The position numbers and the translations under genes were made by a program. Positions 6,169 to 12,363 of a stretch of 21,821 nt of DNA are shown here, piece by piece (position 1 is the first letter of the stretch; each line of letters begins with the position of its first letter). The stretch spans positions 1 to 21,821 of IMG/VR virus record IMGVR_UViG_3300010354_000785, one strand, 5' to 3'. This DNA comes from a virus. The notes beneath the pieces are model-generated. The model searched no databases, had not been told where the DNA came from, and was given only the letters and a program-made list of their open reading frames with translations.

Positions 6169-8189
6169 ATGAAATGGAAATGGAACCGGAAGTTATTGAC
6201 GATGCTGAATGGCTTGACTTAGCGAATAGCGCTTATCATTCCTCAAAGCCTTATATGGACGCTTATCTAAGGCCGCAATGGGAAAAGAATCTAAGGCAAT
6301 GGCAAGGTAAGCATAGAACCGATTCAAAATACGAATCGAGTGATTACGGCAAATCTAAACTATTTAGACCACGCACAAGAGCCGCAATCAGAAAGAATGA
6401 AGCGGCTGCATCAATAGCTTATCTATCGAACGAAGATATTATATCGATTGATCCTCAAGACGAAGATAATCTAACCGATGTATTGACGGCTGAAATCGGG
6501 AAAGAGCTATTACAGCAACGGCTTGTTAATGATATTCCCTGGTTCCATACGGTTGTTGGCGCGTATCAAGTCGCACAAATATACGGCGAAGTCGTATCAT
6601 TTCAGTATTGGGACAAAGAAAAAGACAAACCTTGTGTAGAACTGATCCCGCCTGAAAACTTCCGTATCGATCCAGCATCCGACTGGATAAATCCTATAGG
6701 CACAACGCCTTATATTATCCACGAAATACCGATGTATGTTAAAGACGTTAAAGCGCGTCAAGACTGGAAAGAAGTGGATGAAAAGACCATGCTTTCTGCA
6801 AGCAATGAGTATTGGGATTCGATACGTATAACTAGAGAAAACACGGACAGCAAAAGCGGAGACGATGCCCAGGTAACAGAATATAACGTTGTATGGGTAA
6901 GGCATTATATCGTTAATAAAGACGGTGTTGATTGGTCGTTTTATACGCTCGGCAATGAAGTATTGTTATCACAACCATTGCCTACTTATGAGAAGTATTT
7001 AGGTGAAAGGCCCTATATTATAGGCTCGTGTCTTATTGAAGCCTTCAAGCCGCACCCGTCCGGTTTGCCTGAAATCACAAGCGACATACAAGACGAAATA
7101 AACGATGTATGTAACCAGCGTAATGATAACGTCAAGTTCGCTATGAACAAGCGTTATTTTGCGCGTAGAGGTTCGCAAGTTGATCTTAGGTCGCTCACCC
7201 GCAATATCCCTGGCTCTGTTACGTTGATGAACGATCCAGAGAAAGACGTTATTGTCCACTCAACACCCGATGTCACTTCTTCCGCATTCCAAGAGCAAGA
7301 CCGGCTTAACCTTGACTTCGACGATCTTGTCGGCTCTTTCTCCGGTTCCAGTATCCAAGCCAATCGCAAAATGAATGAAACGGTTGGCGGAATGAATATG
7401 ATGGCTCAAGCATCTAATCAAATTGCTGAATATCAACTTAAAACTTTTAATGAAACATGGACTGAAAAGGTTTTACGGCAACTTGTTAAATTGGAACTGG
7501 CTTACGAAACAGACTTAACGATTCTTAACAATGCTGCAAAAAAATCCCCTGCTTTTAAATCAGGTGGGTATCAGGAAGTATTGCCTGCTATGCTTGAAGG
7601 CAATTACAAATTATCTGTTAATGTAGGTACTGGCGCAGCAAATCCACAAACACAAGCCGAGCGTTTTTTCTATGGCCTACAAACCTTAGCCGCTATTAAA
7701 CCTGATATTGTGTTAAAGCTTAATGACGAAGAAGTTATTAAGGAAGTATTCGGAAAGCTTGGATATAAAGACGGGAAGAGATTTTTTAACTTCGACAATG
7801 AAGACCCCCGCATTGAGCAATTAACAATGCAAATACAGCAACTGCAACAAGAATTGCTTAATAAACGGAATCCTGAATTAGATAAAGCGCAAACTAAAAA
7901 GCTTGAAGCAGAAACAGTAAAAATACTGAACGAAGCACAATTTACATCCATGCAAGGTGGCGCACAAATAGCGCAAATGCCGCAAGTTGCGCCTATTGCT
8001 GATGTGATTATGCAAAATTCAGGGTATCAACAGCCTAATCCTGCCGGTATTGATCCCAATTATCCAATTCCAAATAGACCTGTTAATAATGTTATAGATA
8101 CTAAGCAAAATACATCGCCTTATTTGCCGCCTGTGCCAGAATCAGGGCAGCAAGGTATTGAAACACAAAGAGTTGAAGATAATATTTAA
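6165..8189 (+). CDS. Portal protein (head-tail connector ring)
   Basis: 674-aa protein predicted to form the dodecameric ring at the capsid vertex through which DNA passes. N-terminus about 50-100 carries the portal-like motif SSDYGKSKLFRPRTRAAIRK followed by NEAAASIAYL. A central wing/clip region includes VELIPPENFRIDPASDW (about 165-180) and a long helix GLPEITSDIQDEINDVCNQR. Residues about 545-600 form a Gln/Leu coiled coil (IEQLTMQIQQLQQELLNK), and the last 70 residues are Pro/Gln-rich. The length matches large podovirus portals. Position between terminase and scaffold supports the call. Base composition is visibly richer in G+C in the first 1.2 kb than in the last 0.8 kb. Confidence 0.85.
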   Translation: MNEMEMEPEVIDDAEWLDLANSAYHSSKPYMDAYLRPQWEKNLRQWQGKHRTDSKYESSDYGKSKLFRPRTRAAIRKNEAAASIAYLSNEDIISIDPQDEDNLTDVLTAEIGKELLQQRLVNDIPWFHTVVGAYQVAQIYGEVVSFQYWDKEKDKPCVELIPPENFRIDPASDWINPIGTTPYIIHEIPMYVKDVKARQDWKEVDEKTMLSASNEYWDSIRITRENTDSKSGDDAQVTEYNVVWVRHYIVNKDGVDWSFYTLGNEVLLSQPLPTYEKYLGERPYIIGSCLIEAFKPHPSGLPEITSDIQDEINDVCNQRNDNVKFAMNKRYFARRGSQVDLRSLTRNIPGSVTLMNDPEKDVIVHSTPDVTSSAFQEQDRLNLDFDDLVGSFSGSSIQANRKMNETVGGMNMMAQASNQIAEYQLKTFNETWTEKVLRQLVKLELAYETDLTILNNAAKKSPAFKSGGYQEVLPAMLEGNYKLSVNVGTGAANPQTQAERFFYGLQTLAAIKPDIVLKLNDEEVIKEVFGKLGYKDGKRFFNFDNEDPRIEQLTMQIQQLQQELLNKRNPELDKAQTKKLEAETVKILNEAQFTSMQGGAQIAQMPQVAPIADVIMQNSGYQQPNPAGIDPNYPIPNRPVNNVIDTKQNTSPYLPPVPESGQQGIETQRVEDNI

Positions 8190-8215
8190 TTGCATTAAAT
8201 AAATAATATGCTACT

Positions 8216-8482
8216 ATGAATGAAGAAAATTATAATATTGCAAGATTAGGTATGTATGCGGAACAATTCATTAATACTGAATTAGGCAAATACTTAATAG
8301 AAAGAGCAGATAATGATATTTTAGAGGCAAAGGATTTACTATTAATGGTTAATCCTTTAGAGACGAATAAAATAATGGAATATCAAATTTTAGGGCGTTC
8401 AGCTATTAATTTTAAACAATGGTTGATTGAATGTATAGAAAATGGCGAAATGGCTAAAGGTGAAATAAAAGAGTATGAATGA
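8216..8482 (+). CDS. Small phage protein between portal and scaffold (88 aa)
   Basis: Helical protein: MYAEQFINTELGKYLIERA, then DILEAKDLLLMVNP and FKQWLIECIENGE. Proteins with this pattern (AEQF...S/T-x-LGKYL-x-ERA...FxQWL) occur between portal and scaffold genes in many phages; their role is unknown. There is a 26-nt gap after the portal and no clear Shine-Dalgarno, and an 8-nt overlap with the scaffold gene downstream. Confidence 0.7.
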   Translation: MNEENYNIARLGMYAEQFINTELGKYLIERADNDILEAKDLLLMVNPLETNKIMEYQILGRSAINFKQWLIECIENGEMAKGEIKEYE

Positions 8483-9410
8483 AGAAGATTTACCAATTGA
8501 TGATGAATCAAACGATGATCTAATAAATGAAGACCAAACACAAGACACAGACCAAGAGGAAGAACAAGGAAAGCCATTAAGTAAAATCGAGCAAATTGCA
8601 GCAAATAGAGAAAGGCAACTTTTAGAAGAGTTTGGGGAAGATAAAAAAGAAGAACCAGTTCCAGCCAAACAAAAAGTTAAGGTCAAGATTGACGGCAAGG
8701 AAGAGGAAAAAGATTTAGATGACATTGTAAGCACATATCAGAAATCCGTAGCGGCTGATAGGCGATTACAAGAGGCTTCTGAAAAGCAAAAGCAACTTGA
8801 ACAAGAATGGTATCTTTTACAACAAGCCAAAAGTGAATGGGAGAAGGAAAGGAATAAACCATTAGTTGATGAGAAGGAACAGGGAAAAGCTGAAGTAATA
8901 CCTATTGACGAGCTAAAGCTGAGACGGCGAGAAGCTATGGAAATAGGTGATTATGAAGAATTTGATAGATTAGACGAAGAAATCGCCAATCTAAGGTATA
9001 AACCATCAAAGGAAATTGATGAGGATAAGATTAAGCAAGAGGCTTCACAAACAGCATTAGATAAGATTGCTTATAATGATGCTTATGAAAAATTTAAGTC
9101 TTCTAACGAAGATTTATTAACTGATAGAGTTTTATATCAAGTAACTTCTGATACTTTTAATCAGATAGTTACACAATCTAAAAGCTATCAGGAAGCTTTT
9201 GATACTACAGCTAAGCTTGTTAGAGAATGGGTTAATGGCCTTACTCCGCAAAAACAAGAAGAAACAATGGCTGATAGGGTAGAAAAGAAAAAATCTATCC
9301 CAAATGAACCGGGACGATTAAACGTAAAGAATACATTACAGCCAGAAAAGGAAGAAACGCCTTCTGATGTAATAAGAAATATGAGGAAAGCCAGAGGGCT
9401 TCCTGTTTAA
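8475..9410 (+). CDS. Capsid scaffolding protein
   Basis: 311-aa, highly charged and almost wholly helical/coiled-coil protein immediately before the major capsid gene, the standard scaffold position. Residues 1-60 are a strongly acidic disordered tail (Asp/Glu/Gln runs). Residues about 65-115 hold the segment KVKVKIDGKEEEKDLDDI followed by STYQKSVAADRRLQEA, as seen in podophage scaffolds. A long Glu/Lys/Gln coiled coil follows to about 190. The C-terminus is basic (MRKARGLPV) and could contact the capsid floor. No protease motif is visible, so cleavage by an internal protease is not suggested. Assembles the prohead, then leaves. Confidence 0.75.
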   Translation: MNEEDLPIDDESNDDLINEDQTQDTDQEEEQGKPLSKIEQIAANRERQLLEEFGEDKKEEPVPAKQKVKVKIDGKEEEKDLDDIVSTYQKSVAADRRLQEASEKQKQLEQEWYLLQQAKSEWEKERNKPLVDEKEQGKAEVIPIDELKLRRREAMEIGDYEEFDRLDEEIANLRYKPSKEIDEDKIKQEASQTALDKIAYNDAYEKFKSSNEDLLTDRVLYQVTSDTFNQIVTQSKSYQEAFDTTAKLVREWVNGLTPQKQEETMADRVEKKKSIPNEPGRLNVKNTLQPEKEETPSDVIRNMRKARGLPV

Positions 9411-9413
9411 TTA

Positions 9414-9432
9414 AATTATTGTCGAGAGACGA
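9414..9432 (+). promoter_or_regulatory. Leader element with GNRA-type stem-loop before the capsid gene
   Basis: AATTATTGTCGAGAGAC (9414-9430) contains a small stem-loop: TTGTC (9419-9423), loop GAGA (9424-9427), GACGA (9428-9432), with one G-U pair. GAGA is a GNRA tetraloop. The same 17-nt sequence with one change recurs at 15096-15112. It lies 26 nt before the capsid ATG; a separate SD, TGGAG, is at 9447-9451. Confidence 0.5.
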
Positions 9433-9458
9433 AATATTCCCTTTGATGGAGTTTTATT

Positions 9459-10403
9459 ATGGCAAGTCAATTATGGGGCGTTAATACGCTCGGCGGGTAC
9501 ATGTACTCGCTTAATCTCAGTAAAGAATTGCGAATGGCTTTACAGCCGCTCGTTAAATTTCGTCAATTTTGTGACGCTAAAGACGCTACTCAACAAGGGT
9601 TGAACAAAGGCGATACATTCCACTGGAACGTATATTCCGATGTTGCAACTCAAGGTACTACATTGGCTGAAACCGATGTTATGCCGGAGACCAATTTTAC
9701 CATCGCTCAAGGTAGTTTAACCATTACTGAAATGGGTAATAGCGTTCCTTACACCGGTAAACTGGATAATTTGAGTGAACATCCAGTTAAAGAAATTATT
9801 AACAAAGTTCTAAAGAACGATGCTAAGAAAGCCTTTGATATTGCTGCTCACGCTCAATTTAATGCAACGCCTTTGTATGTGGCTCCCACTGGGGGAACAT
9901 CCACCACGGCGGTCACGTTGACTACTAACGGCGCTACTGCAACAACCAATAACGTTGCAATGGGTAAGGATCACGTTAAAGCTATTGTCGATATTATGAA
10001 GGAAAGAAATATTCCTCCATATCAGGGCGACGATTATATGTCTGCTGCTCATCCAACAACTTTCCGCACGTTTAAAAATGATCTGGAATCAGTTCATCAG
10101 TATGTTGATGCTGGCTTTCAAATGATCCTGAATGGCGAAATTGGTCGATATGAGTCGGTACGCTTTATCGAGCAAACAAATATTGCCAAAGAAACATGGA
10201 CTAATGCTAAATCAAACTGGGCCTTTTTCTTCGGTGAAGATACCGTTGCCGAAGCAATTGCTGTTCCTGAAGAAATGCGCGGTAAAATTCCAACTGATTA
10301 CGGTCGGTCTAAAGGTATCGCTTGGTATTACCTGGGCGGTTTTGGCTTAGTGCATACTCAAGCTGCACAAGCTCGTATTATTAAATGGGCTTCGGCTGCT
10401 TAA
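9459..10403 (+). CDS. Major capsid protein, N4-gp56 family
   Basis: 314-aa HK97-fold-type capsid subunit. Diagnostic features: N-terminal LWGVNTLGGYMYSLNLSKEL, then FRQFCDAKDATQQGLNKGDT, an E-loop-like stretch with TLAETDVMPETNFTIAQGSL and TITEMGNSVPYTGKLDNLSE, a long backbone helix (NKVLKNDAKKAFDIAAHAQF), and YQGDDYMSAAHPTTFRTFKN before the C-terminal GEIGRYESVRFIEQTNIAKE. This pattern matches the N4-gp56 capsid family. The start has a TGGAG Shine-Dalgarno 7 nt upstream, among the best in the window, as expected for the most abundant virion protein. It follows the scaffold and is followed by a likely companion protein at 10415. Confidence 0.9.
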   Translation: MASQLWGVNTLGGYMYSLNLSKELRMALQPLVKFRQFCDAKDATQQGLNKGDTFHWNVYSDVATQGTTLAETDVMPETNFTIAQGSLTITEMGNSVPYTGKLDNLSEHPVKEIINKVLKNDAKKAFDIAAHAQFNATPLYVAPTGGTSTTAVTLTTNGATATTNNVAMGKDHVKAIVDIMKERNIPPYQGDDYMSAAHPTTFRTFKNDLESVHQYVDAGFQMILNGEIGRYESVRFIEQTNIAKETWTNAKSNWAFFFGEDTVAEAIAVPEEMRGKIPTDYGRSKGIAWYYLGGFGLVHTQAAQARIIKWASAA

Positions 10404-10414
10404 GGAGAATTATC

Positions 10415-10813
10415 ATGGCTTATGATGTAAGAGAAAGACGAACTTATCATGTTAGAGCAAATGATTTTGGTGGTGCTGCTGATACTACCACTAAAGTTAT
10501 CGGCCCTTCCGGTAAAAAAGGTGTAGTTACTGGTGTTTGGATTGACCACGTTACCGAAACATTTGTCGGCACTACTACTGGAGGAGGCGTTTATGTTGGA
10601 TTGAGTGGAGATACAGATGCTTACTTTAAATCCAACCTGACCACGTTACAAGGCTCTGCTCCTGCTGTTGGGGTTCCTGCTGAATTGGCGGATACTTTGA
10701 CAGGGTACAATGAAATTCCGGCTGATACAGTGGTATTTATTACCTGTATCGCTACTGTCGGAGGCACTGTAACTGGCATTGCAGACGTCACTGTAACAAT
10801 TGATTGGTATTAA
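10415..10813 (+). CDS. Capsid-associated virion protein (possible decoration/head protein, 132 aa)
   Basis: Start chosen at ATG 10415 because AAGGAG (10402-10407) lies 7 nt upstream; the longer in-frame reading into the capsid gene is not supported. The protein is beta-rich with many Gly/Thr/Val: VRERRTYHVRANDFGGAADT, KKGVVTGVWIDHVTETFVG, and GTVTGIADVTVTIDWY at the C-terminus. This resembles an all-beta surface subunit. Location directly after the capsid gene and the strong RBS suggest a high-copy head protein such as decoration or cement protein, but no family is recognised. A terminator follows. Confidence 0.65.
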   Translation: MAYDVRERRTYHVRANDFGGAADTTTKVIGPSGKKGVVTGVWIDHVTETFVGTTTGGGVYVGLSGDTDAYFKSNLTTLQGSAPAVGVPAELADTLTGYNEIPADTVVFITCIATVGGTVTGIADVTVTIDWY

Positions 10814-10825
10814 TCTAAATAGAGG

Positions 10826-10851
10826 AAGGGCAGTGTAAAAGCTGCCCTTTT
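10826..10851 (+). terminator. Intrinsic terminator after the capsid genes
   Basis: 8-bp stem AAGGGCAG (10826-10833) / CTGCCCTT (10842-10849) with an 8-nt loop TGTAAAAG, and a short T run (10848-10851). It lies 12 nt after the stop at 10813 and 4 nt before the ATG at 10856. The T-tract is short, so partial read-through is plausible. Confidence 0.75.
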
Positions 10852-10855
10852 CGTT

Positions 10856-11038
10856 ATGAAAGAAATTAAAAGTAAGATTATATCAGACAAATGTTATGGC
10901 GCAACCAAACAAGAATTGCGTCAAGGCTATTCATCTCAAACAATCAAAAGTGACGAAGAAGATTATTTTGACGAATGGGATGAAAAACAGAAATATAAAA
11001 AAATCGGCTTTGGCCGATCTACTGGACATGACCGATGA
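10856..11038 (+). CDS. Small protein of unknown function (60 aa)
   Basis: Charged 60-aa protein (MKEIKSKIISDKCYGATKQE, then EEDYFDEWDEKQKYKK and GFGRSTGHDR). The ATG lies 4 nt after the terminator hairpin, with no free Shine-Dalgarno, as at 3602. The stop overlaps the next ATG (ATGA). No domain is recognised; the alternation of acidic and basic clusters suggests a small interaction protein. Confidence 0.5.
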   Translation: MKEIKSKIISDKCYGATKQELRQGYSSQTIKSDEEDYFDEWDEKQKYKKIGFGRSTGHDR

Positions 11039-11211
11039 AGAATCAAGAAGTGAGAGGCGATACTTCGCCTATTAATGATAAAGGTAAATCCAAAGAAGGC
11101 GAATTCGGCAAATCTTTGGGTGAGGCTTCCAGTTCAGATTTAGACAAAGGGTTTTATGGGCAGACCAAGATTACATCCGATACCAAAAGCGACAACAACG
11201 GTTTTGCTTGA
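11035..11211 (+). CDS. Small polar protein (58 aa)
   Basis: ATG 11035 overlaps the previous stop. The protein is polar and low in hydrophobics (MKNQEVRGDTSPINDKGKSK, then GEFGKSLGEASSSDLDKG), likely disordered. Its 3' end overlaps the next gene by 56 nt in another frame. Such overlap is larger than elsewhere in the window, so either this frame or the start of the next gene may be misread. No family is recognised. Confidence 0.45.
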   Translation: MKNQEVRGDTSPINDKGKSKEGEFGKSLGEASSSDLDKGFYGQTKITSDTKSDNNGFA

Positions 11212-11347
11212 TAAAGATCGTTCTTATGGAACTATTTTTGGCGATTCTATTGCTGTATATGAGCAAGACGGATTGTTATTTGATGCACATGGAGTTTTGA
11301 TAGATGAATCTGAGCGAGATAGTGACAGCGGCGAGGCAGAGACTTGA
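11156..11347 (+). CDS. Small phage protein with GRPR N-terminus (63 aa)
   Basis: Starts MGRPRLHPIPKATTTVLLDK, with an AAAGGG Shine-Dalgarno just upstream (about 11145-11151). The body (SYGTIFGDSIAVYEQDGLLF, DAHGVLIDESE) has alternating hydrophobics typical of a small beta fold. The C-terminus is acidic. It overlaps the adaptor gene by 44 nt. Function unknown; location between capsid and adaptor genes suggests a virion or assembly factor. Confidence 0.55.
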   Translation: MGRPRLHPIPKATTTVLLDKDRSYGTIFGDSIAVYEQDGLLFDAHGVLIDESERDSDSGEAET

Positions 11348-11939
11348 GGATGAAACACAGCCTTATTTATTCTCAACTTCCCGTTTAGAATACTGGGCTA
11401 ATGAAGCCAACATAGAGGCTTGTCGTAGAAGTCGATATTTGGTTGATAATACTCAATCTGTTTCATTAGTCACAGGGGTATCAGATTACGATAATCCTGA
11501 TAATATAATCTTTATAAAAAGAGGCAAGCTTTCTACGGAAGACTTGCCTTTATTTATATGTAGCTATAAGGACATGGATGAGATACCAGGGTGGGAAACT
11601 CATACAGGTACGCCAACTCATTTAATATTGGATATGAGCTTTGATAAATTTAAGGTTTATCCAACTCCAGATTCATCATATACATTGAATCTAATCACTA
11701 TCAACGAGCCTGAATTATTAACTAATGATATAAACGTTCCAGCACGATTCGGTTATTCTTATGTTGATTGGATTTGTTTTAGAGCGTATCAAACTAAAGA
11801 TGTAGAAACTTTTGATAAGGCATTATCTTTAGAATGTTTAGCTCATTTTGAAAATGAATTTGGAACAAGAAGTTCAGCTAAAGATGAAATATATAATTTT
11901 AGGAATCGACCGTTAAATGGTTTTGACGGAGATTTTTAA
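11304..11939 (+). CDS. Head-tail adaptor (connector) protein
   Basis: 211-aa protein resembling P22 gp4 / T7 gp11-type adaptors that seal the portal and dock the tail. N-terminal helices MNLSEIVTAARQRLEDETQP and FSTSRLEYWANEANIEACRR match the common adaptor opening (xIVxxARxRLxD...LxxYxNEAxxEACRR). A beta middle follows (SLVTGVSDYDNPDNIIFIKR; FDKFKVYPTPDSSYTLNLIT), then a C-terminal helical pair around YVDWICFRAYQTKDVETFDK. GGAG (11291-11294) lies 9 nt before the ATG. Position after the head genes supports the call; exact family membership would need a profile search. Confidence 0.7.
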   Translation: MNLSEIVTAARQRLEDETQPYLFSTSRLEYWANEANIEACRRSRYLVDNTQSVSLVTGVSDYDNPDNIIFIKRGKLSTEDLPLFICSYKDMDEIPGWETHTGTPTHLILDMSFDKFKVYPTPDSSYTLNLITINEPELLTNDINVPARFGYSYVDWICFRAYQTKDVETFDKALSLECLAHFENEFGTRSSAKDEIYNFRNRPLNGFDGDF

Positions 11940-11972
11940 TATTTATTGCTATAGATTAAAAGGAAGATGTTA

Positions 11973-12059
11973 ATGTGGCTAAGAGTTGAAAGATTAGAGC
12001 GTGCAGGATGTGGGATCAAACGCTGTTCTCATAGGAAGCCTATAGAATATAATGCCTGA
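11973..12059 (+). CDS. Candidate 28-residue Cys/Arg-rich peptide
   Basis: In the gap between the adaptor and the holin candidate, ATG 11973 is preceded by a strong AAAGGAAG sequence (about 11959-11966), 6 nt away. It encodes a 28-aa basic peptide: MWLRVERLERAGCGIKRCSH then RKPIEYNA. An in-frame ATG at 11967 is also possible. Two Cys are spaced CGIKRC. Support is the RBS and the otherwise unexplained gap; nothing confirms translation. Confidence 0.4.
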   Translation: MWLRVERLERAGCGIKRCSHRKPIEYNA

Positions 12060-12070
12060 TAGGTGATTAT

Positions 12071-12268
12071 ATGTTTGATGACCATGATGATATGAAAGTA
12101 TTAGCTGAAAGAATACGTCAAATTGAAATACGTTGCGATAAAAAAGACGCTCAAATAGAAAAGTTAAACGAATTTAGAAACACAGTGGTTGGCTTTGCTG
12201 TTGCGATTAGTACAACTTGTGCGGTTATTGTCCAGTTTGTTTTTAATATAATTAACGGTAAACATTAA
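12071..12268 (+). CDS. Holin-like membrane protein with N-terminal coiled coil (XhlA-like)
   Basis: 65-aa protein. Residues about 7-35 form an amphipathic charged helix (MKVLAERIRQIEIRCDKKDA...EKLNEF); residues about 39-61 form a single hydrophobic span (VVGFAVAISTTCAVIVQFVF). This cytoplasmic coil plus C-terminal membrane helix is the layout of the haemolysin XhlA family, which cooperates with holins in some phages. AGGTGA (12061-12066) precedes the ATG. The stop overlaps the start of a 31-aa membrane peptide (TAATG), so the two are probably made together. Proposed role: inner-membrane lysis partner. It might instead be a membrane anchor used in infection. Confidence 0.6.
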   Translation: MFDDHDDMKVLAERIRQIEIRCDKKDAQIEKLNEFRNTVVGFAVAISTTCAVIVQFVFNIINGKH

Positions 12269-12363
12269 TGGGTTATTTAATTACAGCATCGATCATATTT
12301 GTCATTTATAGTGTATTTAATTTCTTTTATACTGAAAAGATACATAGGTTTTTTGACGAATGA
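12268..12363 (+). CDS. 31-residue single-span membrane peptide (possible lysis partner)
   Basis: Sequence MGYLITASIIFVIYSVFNFF followed by YTEKIHRFFDE. Residues 3-21 are a continuous membrane span; the tail is short and charged. Its ATG overlaps the previous stop by one base (TAATG) and its stop overlaps the fibre gene start (ATGA). An open frame that exactly bridges two genes and encodes a clean membrane helix is unlikely to be chance. Family not recognised. Inference: a second component of the holin system with the gene before it. Confidence 0.55.
   Translation: MGYLITASIIFVIYSVFNFFYTEKIHRFFDE

Noticed and set aside
8208-8219. Three-codon mini frame ATG CTA CTA TGA overlapping the 8216 start
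   Set aside because: Too short to distinguish from chance; no RBS.
10385-10414. Longer start for the capsid companion gene
   Set aside because: It would read into the capsid gene; ATG 10415 has AAGGAG at ideal spacing.
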